A stretch of 64,000 nt of DNA from Notospermus geniculatus (GCA_002633025.1 NMRB01001383.1:106885-170884); one strand, 5' to 3'; shown: positions 49,394 through 60,074, counted from the first letter of the stretch. Program-made: numbers and translations. The notes: generated by a model not told the origin, from the letters alone.

Positions 49394-49469
49394 GGTGCTA
49401 CTGTTAGAAATGAAGGTGGGGGTGTGTTCATTGGACGGATTGTCAAAGGTGGAGCAGCTGAAAAAAGTG
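49394..49469 (+). CDS. PALS1: PALS1 exon: PDZ part 1
   Basis: Acceptor TATTTCTAG, donor GTG|GTAAGT; phase 0 in, phase 1 out. Encodes GATVRNEGGGVFIGRIVKGG and AAEKS. PLGATVRNE, formed across the junction, is the PALS1 version of the PDZ carboxylate-binding loop, and IGRIVKGGAAEKSG is the conserved strand-loop that follows. In the family this domain binds the Crumbs C-terminal ERLI motif together with SH3 and GK. Confidence 0.93.
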
Positions 49470-50010
49470 GTAAGTATTGTAAAAAAGGCGTTTTACACTG
49501 CGCTGGTGTGAAGAATCTTCCCAACCTCACCTTGGCCCAGTTTGGTGTTTTGATGGTCCCAGATGTTTTATGTGATTCGATTTCTTACTCTAGCTTAAAC
49601 TCCCTACACAGTTGTGTATCGCGCCGCTCTCCACAACTGCTTCACTTCGTAAAATTTGCCACGTTTGGTCAACAGATGGCGCTGAGAGAGTCGACCAATG
49701 AGAGCACTGAGCAACCCGTATTAACCAATTTGGCCTGAGACACCTTTTCATTGGCTGAGCAGGTCATGTGATCTAGTAGCCATGGTAGCACAAGAACATC
49801 CGTTGCCAACGGGCCAAAGAGTTCTGAAAGCAGCATGCTGATAGGCTATAAAACTTGCACCAGGCCCTGATGCCATGTGAAGCAGTTTTGGAGAGGGGGT
49901 AAACCGAAGGGGGCATGACTCACAACTGCGTAGGGAGTTTAACTCTAGCTCTGAACACATCAGCATTTTCAAATGTATTCTCTAATGTAATCTTTGGCGA
50001 TATTTTTCAG

Positions 50011-50096
50011 GCCTCCTTCACGAAGGCGATGAGGTGCTTGAGGTTAATGGTTTGGAAATGAGAGGCAAATCGGTCAATGAAGTCAGTGACCTGTTG
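50011..50096 (+). CDS. PALS1: PALS1 exon: PDZ part 2
   Basis: Acceptor TATTTTTCAG, donor TTG|GTAAGT; phase 1 in, phase 0 out. Encodes [20 protein letters not shown] and VNEVSDLL, near-identical to the family's [15 protein letters not shown]... segment with the second PDZ helix. Confidence 0.94.
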
Positions 50097-50204
50097 GTAA
50101 GTTGAGAATTCTGGGGAAAAAAATGTTATGAATGGAATCAGTGGTACCGGTATACATGGTATACGCCCAGCCATCATGATGCTTGGGCGTGCTCTCATTT
50201 ATGA

Positions 50205-50385
50205 TCCTGTCTTGGTATACACCCATTATGATGGGCATATACCACTGATTCACCTCTTTCTGTCCTGGTACAGGTCCATCATGATCGGTGTACATGTATA
50301 TGGGCATATACCACTGATTCTCCTCTTTCTGTCTTGGTATTAAGCCCATCATGACGGGCATATACCACTGATTCTCCTCTTATTT
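50205..50385. repeat. intronic minisatellite, about 65 bp x 3
   Basis: Unit contains GGGCATATACCACTGATTC and CTCTTTCTGTCYTGGTA. Confidence 0.85.
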
Positions 50386-50497
50386 ATTATCCTGTCTGAG
50401 GTTGTATGTCTGTCTCACTCCTCCTGCTTATTTTATCGATGATATCTTTACAACTGCTCAAGATTTTCAAAACATTTTTCATTTCTTTTCTTTTCAG

Positions 50498-50572
50498 GCT
50501 GGAATGACCGGCATTCTTACATTTATGATTGTCCCAAACAAGGATTTCCAGCGAACACAAGAGGAAACTTTG
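50498..50572 (+). CDS. PALS1: PALS1 exon: PDZ part 3
   Basis: Acceptor TTCTTTTCAG, donor TTG|GTAGGT, phase 0 both ends, 25 codons. GMTGILTFMIVPNK is the last PDZ strand; QRTQEETL is the linker that joins VHVRAHF of the SH3 domain in the next certain exon. Confidence 0.92.
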
Positions 50573-50626
50573 GTAGGTCTTGTTACATGTATATAATCAA
50601 TGAAATTTCCCATCTCTTTCTCTAAG

Positions 50627-51074
50627 GCTGGGTTTACATAGAGCGTGTCGACACACGGAAGACACGCTACGGCACGCGTAGATATTACGACACGCCAACA
50701 TGGCGGTTTACATAGGCCTTCATCGTGTCTCTATCATTTGACACGATGCCTCGAATTTTGGCATTATTTTCATTCTGTCTCATGCATTTCGTTATGCAAA
50801 TAAGAAAAGATGTGATATTTGATGAGGGAACATCCTAAAATGCCCAACTGCAAACTTCGAAACAACGCAAGATCTTCCCACGAAGTCAGCACACGCCTGA
50901 AAGAACGAGCATGCTCGTTCTCTTCAAAACGTGTATATACTCCACTATCTACGTAACCCCACGCGTATAGACCAATGTAAACGGTCAAATGAAAAATCCA
51001 TTGTCGGTTCATCAACACACGCATGTGTCAACGTACTGTGTCGAGTGATCGTGTTTCGTGTGGCTCTAGCCTAA
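50627..51074. mobile_element. possible Harbinger-like element in intron
   Basis: Left GGCTGGGTTTACATAGAGC and right ...GTGTGGCTCTAGCC share only a short terminal inverted match; flanks both read TAA. The interior has repeats of GACACGC/GCGTGTC. Confidence 0.4.
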
Positions 51075-51380
51075 ACCAATTGCCAATTTGAACGTCTCTG
51101 TATGTTTTCATTTTGACATTCATGTCTAACAAACTAACTGAAGGACTGCGTTCAGCTGACAAGTTATTACATTTGCATGTATGAAAGCTCTTCATAAACA
51201 TGCAGCCGCGGGTTCGCAGAGTATTGCAACATGTGCAAGATACCGTCCAGATACTCTTTGGTCTATTGAATTCTCATTATTGCATACCTCGATTATTGAC
51301 TGATCTCTTGAATACCGCTTGTGTGTGTTAGTATAGTGTCTGCGGAGTTCAGTTGGTCTTTCAGAATGAACAGTGCAAAA

Positions 51381-51645
51381 TAAAGTACGATTCACCCTAA
51401 CTTCAACATGGGCAAAGTGCCAGGCCTGTGCAACAGACACCATAAAGTGAACACAATGATTAAACCACAAACTACAAAACACAATTTCTAACTGAGCACA
51501 ACCTTGGAGTGTTTGCTATAGGCTGTTCAAGTGGCCCTAAAATCATTAGGTACGGTAACAGCGACATGGATTATTTATCTCCGACTTGTGACATTTCCAA
51601 TCTTGGCACTTTGCCCATGTTGAAGTAAGGGTGAATCATACTTTA
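51381..51645. mobile_element. TIR element in intron
   Basis: TAAAGTACGATTCACCCTAA...GGGCAAAGTGCCA at the left is the inverted complement of the segment ending GGGTGAATCATACTTTA at the right, about 40 bp with two or three mismatches. Confidence 0.65.
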
Positions 51646-52076
51646 CAATGTGTGGTTATCACTTCAGGCAATTATTCTGGGACTCTGGGACAAATAAAAA
51701 TCCCATCCCAAAATAACATTTTCATAAATGAAGAAGTTAAATGCTGGAGGGGCCCATTAAAATGTAGTCAGTGGGTCAGTAATGCAATAGTGCACTACAG
51801 GTGGCATAATCTCGGCAGTGAGAAATATCTCAGTATGCCAATGGGCCCTGGCTTTTGACTCTCACTGCCCAGGCTATTGTGATTTTGTACCCCTAAAATG
51901 CCCAGTGCAGGTTAGCGATTTTCAACCCTGTTCGCCTGTTCTTGATGCCCAAGTTTACCAACTCACCTCATGATATGCATGGCGGAGATTTAAATTGCCA
52001 TCTGCAAGCAGTGGTATTGAACAGTTTGGTTCCAAAGAAAAAGCACAAAGAACGACACACAAAATGATATAATAAG

Positions 52077-52252
52077 AGAAGTAGTCTCTCCAAAATTTTG
52101 CAAATTTTCGACCCCATGCAACCAGGGTCTTCCTCAGGCACTTTCCAGTAAGAAGTTACTGGAAGTTACTTTTCTGTAACTTCTTACTAGAAAGTGCCTG
52201 AGGAAGACCCCGGTTGGGGTCGAAAATTTGCGAAATTTTGGAGAGACAACTT
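52077..52252. mobile_element. foldback element with GACCCC-GGTT-GGGGTC motif
   Basis: Arms of about 85 bp surround a short centre. The right arm reads CCTGAGGAAGACCCCGGTTG then GGGTCGAAAATTTGC. The same motif occurs at about 31403-31435 and, inverted, at 52617-52645, so it marks a dispersed family. Confidence 0.65.
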
Positions 52253-52284
52253 CTCTTATTATACACCGGTATTATTATATAGAA

Positions 52285-52544
52285 CAGTTTGGTTCAGTTT
52301 CAAATCGCCAATGGGGAAACACCGAGATAACGTTTATATCGTTATGAGCAATCTTACAGACCATGTGCAAAAATGTGTAAATACGTTTTGGGTAGACATA
52401 TAACATATAACAAATAGACATATAACATATAACAGTTTGGTTCAGTTTCAAATCGCCAATGGGGAAACACCGAGATAACGTTTATATCGTTATGAGCAAT
52501 CTTACAGACCATGTGCAAAAATGTGTAAATACGTTTTGGGTAGT
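52285..52544. repeat. 112-bp tandem duplication
   Basis: Segment beginning CAGTTTGGTTCAGTTTCAAA and ending TAAATACGTTTTGGGTAG is present at about 52285-52396 and 52432-52543, essentially identical, with an ACATATAACATATAAC spacer. Confidence 0.9.
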
Positions 52545-52649
52545 GAAGGTATCCAAAAAACAGCACAAAAACGACACACAGTATACAATAAATCGGAAAG
52601 TCGTCTCCAAATATTTCGCAAATTTTCGACCCCAATCGGGTCTTCCTTA

Positions 52650-52887
52650 AGCCTAGTTTATACTTCGACACACGACCATCGCCGGCGACCGACGCGCGTT
52701 CGACGCCGACCCCGTCGTACGATTTGGTCGGCGTCCGATCACGAGGATGTTATTACTGGAGTCGTTTCATAACGGGTCGCCGTCGCTAAAGAACGTTGGA
52801 CTATGAATCAATTCCGCGAAGTCGGCGTCCAGATTTGATCACGGGCGTCGGACGCCGATGGTCTTGCGTCGAAGTATAAACTAGGCT
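52650..52887. mobile_element. Harbinger-like MITE in intron
   Basis: Perfect inverted ends AGCCTAGTTTATACTTCGA / TCGAAGTATAAACTAGGCT, flanked by TTA on each side (52647-52649, 52888-52890). Same AGCC...GGCT and TTA pattern as 37279-38146. Confidence 0.85.
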
Positions 52888-52990
52888 TTAGGCGCTATGT
52901 AGAAGAGATCCCAGAGGTGAAAGCATTTGCATTTCCTGGAATATTCCCATAAACTAACATCTTACTCACTACTTTCTTACATTGTATTAG

Positions 52991-53026
52991 TCATGCCTGC
53001 AAGGATCCAAATTTTCTACGCCTCAG
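52991..53026 (+). CDS. PALS1: candidate 36-nt PALS1 microexon
   Basis: A pyrimidine-rich tract and ATTGTATTAG precede TCATGC...CCTCAG, then GTAAAG. It is exactly 12 codons in phase 0 (SCLQGSKFSTPQ), compatible with the phase 0 exons on both sides (50572 and 56213). It would insert between the PDZ domain and SH3. The vertebrate protein aligns without it, so it would be an optional exon. The evidence is splice-site and phase fit only. Confidence 0.4.
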
Positions 53027-53178
53027 GTAAAGTTGAATTCTATGCTTGATGTTCAGTCATGCATTTTTGTGGTTTTGGATCTTCTATTTCAACTTATTTG
53101 TGTTGTCAGTCAAATATTTTATAGTTGCTTGTAGACTTTTTTCTGTCAAGTGTTTTTGCGGGCACTGGTTGGTGTGCT

Positions 53179-53393
53179 CAGGGCTCTCACTGGAGTTTTC
53201 AGTAGAAGGGTCAGAGACTTCTGTGTATTTTTTTTCTCGGGTCAGCCCTCAGAAGTCAGGGGTCAACCATGGTCAATTCACAACATTGGGTGAATTTTCG
53301 TGCGTCACACTGACTCCTGCTGGTTTTTATTGTGCATCAGACTATGAACTTTGTGTGTATTTGACCCGAGACCTCGGGTCATTGAGAGCCCTG
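53179..53393. mobile_element. hAT-like MITE in intron
   Basis: Ends CAGGGCTCTCA and TGAGAGCCCTG are perfect inverted repeats; both flanks read TGTGCT. Confidence 0.75.
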
Positions 53394-53563
53394 TGTGCTT
53401 GTAGTGTTTCTCGTTCAAATGATGTGAAGGTCACAAAATACCAAATACATGATTCTCTGTTTGTGAAAAAATCAAGTCTGGTGTCTCGTGACATGATTGA
53501 TTTTATAGGGAAGTAAGTGTATACTAAAACATAGGTGTTACTCTTGCCATTTCCCACGTTTTT

Positions 53564-53773
53564 AGCTACGCTGGAACAGCGTAGCTTATACAATAGACCC
53601 CTTGCTAAAGTCGGCCATTTTGTCTCAGAGGGTAATAACAAACACTGAATGTACAGTGAATGTACACCATTGATGCACAGCATNTAGAGCAAGGACATGA
53701 AGGAACGGAGGACAGCCCAACTGAATTGGTGTGCAGCATCTCCAGCGTAGCTTCAAGGCCGCCAGGCCTCTAG
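53564..53773 (+). mobile_element. short DINE/Helentron-like element
   Basis: Preceded by GTTTTT. Starts with hairpin AGCTACGCTG-GAA-CAGCGTAGCT; near the end CCAGCGTAGCT is the inverted sub-terminal repeat, followed by a small hairpin AGGCC-GCCA-GGCCT and CTAGT. One N at 53694. Confidence 0.6.
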
Positions 53774-53896
53774 TATAATTACTGTTTTGTTTTCTTAAGC
53801 TGTACTTCCACCTATCACTGCCTATTAGATCCCCGTGTTTTTTGCACTTGCACCTTTGAATTGCCATATGTTTAAATCATAGACCCGTGTCTGAAA

Positions 53897-53946
53897 AACC
53901 CGTGTGTATTAGCCCCATGGGGCTAATTTAAACACGGGTTTTTCTA
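53897..53946. repeat. palindromic hairpin
   Basis: AAAAACCCGTGT...TTAGCCCC-AT-GGGGCTAA...ACACGGGTTTTT. A longer inverted match (AGACCCGTGTCT near 53882 and GACATGGGTCT near 54141) suggests it belongs to a roughly 270-bp element. Confidence 0.6.
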
Positions 53947-54155
53947 AAAGGTGAAAGCGAAATAGACACGGCAATCACTAGTTTTGAGACCTGGCGACAG
54001 ATGGCGCGGTAGATTTCCCAACAGGAATTAACACAGGGGCGCTCCCGCCTACAGCGCCATCTGCCGCCGGGTCTGTAAACCAAACCTCAGGTAGTTTTCA
54101 TAGGTGGAAGTGCTCACCAGGTTTTTCGACACACGGCGAAGACATGGGTCTCGAA

Positions 54156-54900
54156 AAAAAATAGGGGTTTTAGAATGGGTGGTAGTATAGCTTTATTCAT
54201 TCGTGTGACATGCCTCAAGTTTTCTACGCCATTTTATTTCATGCAAAGCTTCCATTGCCCATTGCATGGCGTCAGTCACAATTTATTCAGGTTTGTCAGG
54301 TGTCAGTCACGATTTATCAGGTTTTATCAGTCACTGCATGTTCAAATTGCACAATCACCTGCAAATTTAGTCGTTTTTTTGCCAGCAAAACAACTGATGG
54401 CATAACCAGGGTAAAGCACTAAGGTGAACCCAGGTCATGGTTCCAACATCAACTATTAAGCATGCTACCTGCACGTAGGCAAACAAAAATTAACTGAATT
54501 GGTATGGCGTTTCATCGGGATTGTGGTGGTGATAGGGAAAAAGCAACATTGGTTTATAGTCTTGCATGGCTGAACACTCTGGGTACAATGGGTACAATTT
54601 CTGCAGATGAATCGAGCCCCTGACCTTGATTCATCAAAATCACATTTACCCCAAATTGACTGCACGGTTAATTGCAAATATGTGTACGTACCCCAGATTT
54701 GTTGTTACCGTTAATTACACCAACCAGCACCTGTTCAGCCGTTGGTCAATTAGTGCAGTTTTCTTGGTAATTAATGAGAGGGTCATTAATCAGTTAGCAA
54801 AAGTAGGCACTTGTCACAAGTGATTATTATTGGTCATCAGTTTATCCAACTATTGTCATTGCTGTCCACTACTTTTGTAAAACCTGATAATTGTATATTT
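54156..54900. other. intron sequence, no gene seen
   Basis: AT-rich with short direct repeats of GTCAGTCAC/GATTTATCAG near 54270-54335. No exon supported. Confidence 0.45.
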
Positions 54901-55908
54901 ATCTCCCCGCTTTTTGAAAAAAGTCGGGGAGATATTGTTTTACCCTCCGCCGTCAGTCCGGCTGTCCGGCCGTCCGGCTGTCTGTCCGTCCGTCCGTCCG
55001 TCCGTCCGAAAGTGATATCTCCTCCTAGACCGTTCAACGGAGGAGCTTGAAACTTTAGTATGTATTAGGTACTTATCCACTATTGTGCACAACACTCTTG
55101 GAATTTCGATCCAACTCCCTGTCTTTCCACCAGGGGGCGTTATGTGAAAAACACATTTATGGTCATTACTCCTAAAGTAATTGTGATAAAGTGATGAAAT
55201 TTTGTGTGAAGGTTTATCTGTGACAGCTTCACAATATGTCATAGGGGTTTTGACCTTGACCTAGTTTCAAGGTCACAGGGGTCAAACTTCGATAAAAACC
55301 ATGAGCCGTCCAAAAGTGATATCTCCTCCTTCACCGTTCAAATGGAGGAGTTTGCAACATTGGTATATATTATGTACATGTACTCATCCACTAATGTGCA
55401 CAACACTCCCAACCCCCAATGTACTTCGATCGAACTCGGCCTCTTCCCACCAGGCAGGGTTTCCGCCAGGATTGTCAAGGAGGGGGGGGGAGAAAAAAAA
55501 ATTTCAAAAAAAAAATATTTTTTTTCAAAAAAAAAATTTTTTTTCGAAAAAATTTTTTTTCTTTCAAAACTTTGGGGGGTTGGTTAAAAATGGCCTCCAG
55601 AGTCATTTTTTACACTCCAAAATGCAATTCCTTCTGCATGAAAATTGCATTTGAAATGTGACAAATTAAAGAAAAACACTACTGAAGTGAAAATAGTGAT
55701 ATTTGAAAAAGGTTAGTCTGCAAACTTGAGGGGGGACATCCCCTCCTTGAAATTTTTGAGGAGGGGATTCATCCCCCCCATCCCCCCCTCTGGCGGAAAC
55801 ACTGCCAGGGTCAATATATGAAAGACACAGGAAAAATAACCATGTCACCATTACTTCCTGTCGAAAGCGGGGAGATATGCGATGGGCTTCCCATCGACAT
55901 TGCTCTAG
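54901..55908 (+). mobile_element. DINE/Helentron-like element with nested hAT-like insert
   Basis: Starts ATCTCCCCGC with hairpin partner GCGGGGAGAT-like repeat immediately inside, GTCCGTCC microsatellite (about 54985-55010), core with TTCAAGGTCACAGGGGTCAA, inverted sub-terminal GCGGGGAGATAT, hairpin GATGGG-CTT-CCCATC and terminal TTGCTCTAGT. The CTAG-type end after a stem-loop is Helitron-like. Confidence 0.7.
55455..55804. mobile_element. nested hAT-like MITE with poly-A/poly-T interior
   Basis: Ends CAGGGTTTCCGCCAG and CTGGCGGAAACACTG; both flanks read CCAGG. The interior holds A-rich and T-rich runs at about 55491-55562. Related truncated termini occur at 3910 and 10345. Confidence 0.65.
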
Positions 55909-56212
55909 TCAGCTATTGTGTTGTAATTCTGTTAAGCTGATATGAGGTGGTCTGGCAAAACCCGTCGGATGTCACGTTTAAGGAAAGTGTTAATGACCTT
56001 GATGAACACGAACATTCCAACTGCTGAAATGTACTAGGCCTATGTAACAGGTAAACAGCAGCAGATCAATGCACAGGCAATCTGACAGCCCTTGTTGATC
56101 ATTCAGTGACATTCGTTGGGTTTTCGTAGACTGCCGCACATATTTCTTACCTCTTTTCTGGATACCTGTGAAATGGCATAAATTTCTAAATAGACACTTT
56201 TTCTACCCTCAG
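55909..56212. other. intron end, no gene seen
   Basis: Leads into the pyrimidine tract TTTTTCTACCCTCAG of the SH3 exon. Confidence 0.5.
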
Positions 56213-56415
56213 GTTCATGTGCGAGCACATTTCAACTACGATCCCGAGGAAGATATCTACATCCCTTGTCGAGAGCTGGGTATCTCATTCGTTAAAGGTG
56301 ACATTCTGCACATCATCAACCAGGATGATGCTAATTGGTGGCAGGCGTTCCGAGAGGGGGAGGAAGATCACACATCATTGGCCGGGCTGATTCCAAGTAA
56401 AAGCTTCCAAGAACA
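56213..56415 (+). CDS. PALS1: PALS1 exon: SH3 domain
   Basis: Acceptor TTCTACCCTCAG, donor ACA|GTAAGT; phase 0 in, phase 2 out. [11 protein letters not shown] is the SH3 first strand, [17 protein letters not shown] the RT-loop end and diverging turn, [12 protein letters not shown] the Trp-containing n-Src strand and [13 protein letters not shown] the last strand. All these blocks match PALS1. In MAGUKs this SH3 packs against GK rather than binding proline peptides. Confidence 0.95.
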
Positions 56416-56471
56416 GTAAGTAGTTGAAATGTATCAATTCAAGCTAACCGTAATTCAAAAAAAAGTAGAGT

Positions 56472-56717
56472 ACGGTACGTTGCAAAATTGACCTCCCTTC
56501 AGCGCCACGCACCATCCGTGTAAAACATGCAGTGTCATGCGCGTACTGTCCTGGTATCTTCCCAAACATTGCACGCCGTCATGGAAGGCACGTAGTGAAG
56601 ACGTAACGTCATTCGCCCGTGGTGCGCGGACATCACGCAGAACAAGCGCAATGAAATGAAGCGTACCTTACGGGTGACGTACGCAGACAAAGGTAGGTCA
56701 ATTGTGCAATGTACTGT
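56472..56717 (-). mobile_element. TGACGT-rich MITE family member in intron
   Basis: Ends ACGGTACGTTGCAAAATTGA and TCAATTGTGCAATGTACTGT, inverted. It occupies most of the 349-bp intron between the SH3 and HOOK exons, ending 47 bp before the acceptor. Confidence 0.75.
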
Positions 56718-56764
56718 AAGGTACTTTACAAACTTAGACATTTATGATAACTGTTTTCCTTCAG

Positions 56765-56892
56765 ACGAGAGGCAGTTAAACAAGTAATTGTCCAAGACAG
56801 CAGTGAAGAAAAGAAAAAGAAGAACAAATTGTGTGCGCGAAAGAAAAAAAAGGGCAAGAAGAAGGCCCTGTATAATGCTCATTCAAATGATG
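56765..56892 (+). CDS. PALS1: PALS1 exon: SH3 end and polybasic HOOK
   Basis: Acceptor TTTTCCTTCAG, donor ATG|GTGAGT; phase 2 in, phase 1 out. REAVKQVIVQD matches REAMKQTI..D of PALS1; then a very basic HOOK segment (KKKKNKLCARKKKKGKKK) and ALYNAHSND, the strand that returns to the SH3 fold. Confidence 0.94.
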
Positions 56893-56906
56893 GTGAGTAT
56901 CAAGAT

Positions 56907-57354
56907 CAGTGCTTGAAGTGAAAAAAATCCAGGTGTGGGGGTACTCATACTCCTAAATTAGCATAGGCATGTGGATTTTACCACACTCGACTGAGCTTAC
57001 ATGTAGGTGTGTGGTTTTCACTGCCCCTGACTCGCCTTCTCCGCTGCCATTGTTGTACAGCATTCCGAAGGGATTGGAGAACAACGGATTTCATTAGCTG
57101 GTATTTCGTCATATTGACTAAACTAATCATATCCAGGCTTACAATTTACAGTCGGTAGGATTTGGCACTGTTCGTAGCCTTGTTTGTTTGCCAAGAAAGT
57201 GTCAGTCAGGTGTGCGAAAATCGATTCGTTTAATTTAAAAGTATAAGGGGTGTGCGGGTCGTTTTGTTCAAAACTACGGTGCGCAGGTATTTGTGTGCCT
57301 AGGTGTCATTTTAGGTGCGTGTGTGGGATTGCGCACGTCTCCTTTCAAGTACTG
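56907..57354. mobile_element. hAT-like element in intron
   Basis: Ends CAGTGCTTGAAG and CTTTCAAGTACTG, imperfect inverted repeats; flanks both read CAAGAT. It begins 15 bases after the exon end at 56892. Confidence 0.7.
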
Positions 57355-57584
57355 CAAGATGACAGTAATCTCTGTGTCCACTGACTTGAAGCTAGAAGTT
57401 GACTTCATAAAAACAGTTCCATCAGAAGGGCAACCGCAATAATGAGGAGGAACCTACAACTACAGCTACTGGGAGGCACGCCGTTGTACCCTGTTGACTG
57501 CACTAAGGATGTCATTGCTCTGTTTTTGATGTCTTTGGTCAAATCGCTGTTACACAAATGCATTGTATTTCCTGTCATTTTCAG

Positions 57585-57752
57585 ATTTTGAAGCTGAAGA
57601 AATCTTAACTTACGAAGAAGTCGCACGGTATTATCCCCAACCAAACAGAAAGCGACCGATTGTTATGGTTGGACCTCCACATGTTGGTCGCCAGGAGTTG
57701 CGACGCCGATTGATGGAGAGCGACCTTGACCGATTTGCTGCTGCTGTCCCCC
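57585..57752 (+). CDS. PALS1: PALS1 exon: guanylate-kinase-like domain part 1
   Basis: Acceptor GTCATTTTCAG, donor CCC|GTGAGT; phase 1 at both ends. FEAEEILTYEEVARYY...NRKRPIVMVGPPHVGRQELR and RRLMESDLDRFAAAVP. The P-loop is GPPHVGRQEL, without the GK(S/T) of active guanylate kinases, as in other MAGUKs, so the domain is a protein-binding fold and not an enzyme. Confidence 0.95.
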
Positions 57753-58462
57753 GTGAGTGCTTGACCCACTCTTAAAGTAAAAAATGTACAATATCAGCCA
57801 TTGATGCAAATTCAGCCTGTTGTTGGCTTGCTGCGATCGTTTTCGTAAGCCCTGCACATACATGTACCGGTGCATGTAAAATGAATGGCTAGTGCTTGCA
57901 CTATAGACGATTCTTGAATTCTCGCAGATCCGTGCACTTCTGCCAAAATCGCAACCATAACCTTGATCTGAAACCGGGTGACGTGACAGAATCCGTGATT
58001 CAGCTATGGTCGGCTTACACTCGGCCCCAGTGTGTATCCGACGTCCCGGTCTTCCACACACTGGCACTTTTGGGGCTCAAAAGCCGTTAACACCACTAGA
58101 TGGCACTCCACTGGGCTCCAGCCAATCACCACGCTTTCTCACTCATAATTGCCACAGAAATTCTGCGAAACTAAGCGAACGTACTTCGAGGAAAAATACA
58201 AGGACCCGTGCTGCCACCACGCGGTCTTCACGACTGTTAATCTCTAAAAGAGCCAGATGCGGAGTGTGACTTACCGAAGGGGTGAGCCCGTAGCGTCTGG
58301 CCAAGCGAGACTATGGCCGGCTCTGACGCAACGTCTTCGAAGTGGCTTTGTGGGGTTGTCTGCATCACGTCATTCAGTTCCAGACTGGTTATGGTTGAGA
58401 TTCGCCGGAAGTGTGCAGATCTTTGTCGTTTACATCAATTTGAGAAAGGTCTATTGACTTCA
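57753..58462. other. intron sequence, no gene seen
   Basis: Moderately GC-rich intron segment; no exon or transposon end supported. Confidence 0.5.
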
Positions 58463-58548
58463 CTCTCTTCTGTAATTTACTTTTCTCTCTTCTGTAATTT
58501 ACTTTTCTCCTGTAATTTACTTTTCTCTCTTCTGTAATTTACTTTTCA
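58463..58548 (+). repeat. tandem repeat forming a pyrimidine tract
   Basis: CTCTTCTGTAATTTACTTTT repeats four times (one unit shortened), ending 17 bases before the exon at 58566. Confidence 0.9.
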
Positions 58549-58565
58549 ATGTATTTTTGATTCAG

Positions 58566-58768
58566 ATACAAGCCGTCCAAGAAAAGATACTGAAGTCGAT
58601 GGACAGGATTATCACTTTGTTCCACGTTCGGTCATCGAGTCTGATATTCTTGCTAATAAATTTGTGGAGCATGGAGAATATGAGAAAAATATTTATGGTA
58701 CAAGTCTGGAAGCAATACGATCAGTCATCAGCAGTGGGAAAGTTTGTGTACTTGACTTACATCCACAG
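58566..58768 (+). CDS. PALS1: PALS1 exon: guanylate-kinase-like domain part 2
   Basis: Acceptor TTTTGATTCAG, donor CAG|GTGAGA; phase 1 in, phase 0 out. The split codon gives His, so the junction reads VPHTSRPRKD, the GMP-binding-like segment of MAGUK GK domains. EVDGQDYHFVPR, FVEHGEYEKNIYGTSLEAIR and SGKVCVLDLHPQ follow, all matching PALS1. About 100 further residues of GK expected by homology were not found in this window. Confidence 0.95.
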
Positions 58769-58875
58769 GTGAGACTTCCTTGTCATAATTTCTTGTTGCA
58801 ATGCACAATGTGAGCTACAGTGGAACCTCTGCTCTGATAACAGATCCACTCTTTCGTGGACACCACATGATGATC

Positions 58876-59314
58876 AGAAATTTCTGTAGTAGGTTTTGGG
58901 TGGGTAGACGAAGACATCTATTGAAAATCAGGGCCATCGTAATGCCAAGATGGCTGCCATGGCAGCCATTTTGAATTCCATTGTGGACAATAAAAAAGAA
59001 CCACCTGAGGAATTGATGTGTAATTTCTGTGGAAGATGGGGGTGGGGAGAGGAAGACACCTATTGAAAACTAGGGGCATCACTTTACCATTAAGATGGCT
59101 GCCAGGGTGGCCATTTTGAATTTCATATTGAGATGATAACTGAAGAATCGTTGGAGGAATTGTTCTGAAATTTCTGTGGTAGATTTAATATGGTAAGTGC
59201 AAGACACCTGTTGAAAACCAGGGCTCTCACTGTACCAAGGTGGAGACATGGTGGCCATTTGCAATTTTCTTTTTGGACAATAACTGGAGAACTGCTGGAG
59301 GAGTTAATCTGAAA
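58876..59314. repeat. diverged tandem repeat, about 120 bp
   Basis: Units contain GGTGGGTAGAGGAAGACACC, AAGATGGCTGCCATG and GGACAATAACTGGAGAA. The array resumes at 60765-61110 after an inserted foldback element. Confidence 0.8.
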
Positions 59315-59637
59315 GGGGCTGGGCAGAAATGAAGGGCTGTTACAAGTTCGGCATAACTCTTAAACTACTGCTTCGATCTGCCTGAAACTTGCATAGATGA
59401 TGCTTGGTACTGAGTGATTAACAACTATGATGACACAAAAACAATTGCATTGCTCTTTACTAATTAAATTAGGGAGACAATGCCAGATTTTGGAGGCCTA
59501 GAAAGACGAGAAATAGTCATTATTTCACCGCAGAATTTCACCTGGGCCTGTGTCATGTAAAATGCTAACAAGTTTGTGTGACGTCTGTTAAAATTATTTT
59601 AATTATTTTCTACAAGAAAATGGTATTTTACATTTTT

Positions 59638-59699
59638 GGTTGACATGGCCAACACTGCAAGTTGAGCAAGGTTTACAAAGCCATTCAAGCAGTCAGAAA
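59638..59699 (+). repeat. 62-bp exact direct repeat next to an N
   Basis: GGTTGACATGGCCAACACTG... is repeated exactly at 60166-60227. At the left it follows CATTTTT; at the right it follows the transposon terminus CATTTCATT. The left occurrence ends at the N (59700). Confidence 0.9.
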
Positions 59700-60074
59700 N
59701 TGCTGGCTTTGTTTGGACAGGTAGGACTAGGCCAAGGCTTTCTTAGGGTTTTTGATACCGTACTTTTTTTGGCCTAGGCCCTAATAATGTTAGTAGGCCT
59801 AGGTCATCAACTCATAGGCCTACAATCATGATCAGTCAAAGGCTTCTTTGATGGGCCCAATCCAGGCCTAGGGCCTAGGCCTAGGCCTAGGCCTATGCCC
59901 CCCAATAGTGGTACCGGTATTTTGATGGCAATGCACTTCAGATGCCTGGGCCTACAGGCCTACCCTGCCCTGTTAGGCCTACCGTAGCTCTACAAAATAC
60001 ATGTAGGCCTAGGCCTCGAGGCCTACACTTGAACATGCAGTTGTCATCTGTTCTTCTGGACATTAGCCTAACCC

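Noticed and set aside
53046-53516. 156-residue open frame in the intron
   Set aside because: It spans a hAT-like MITE (53179-53393), has no similarity I recognise and no PALS1-compatible splice context.
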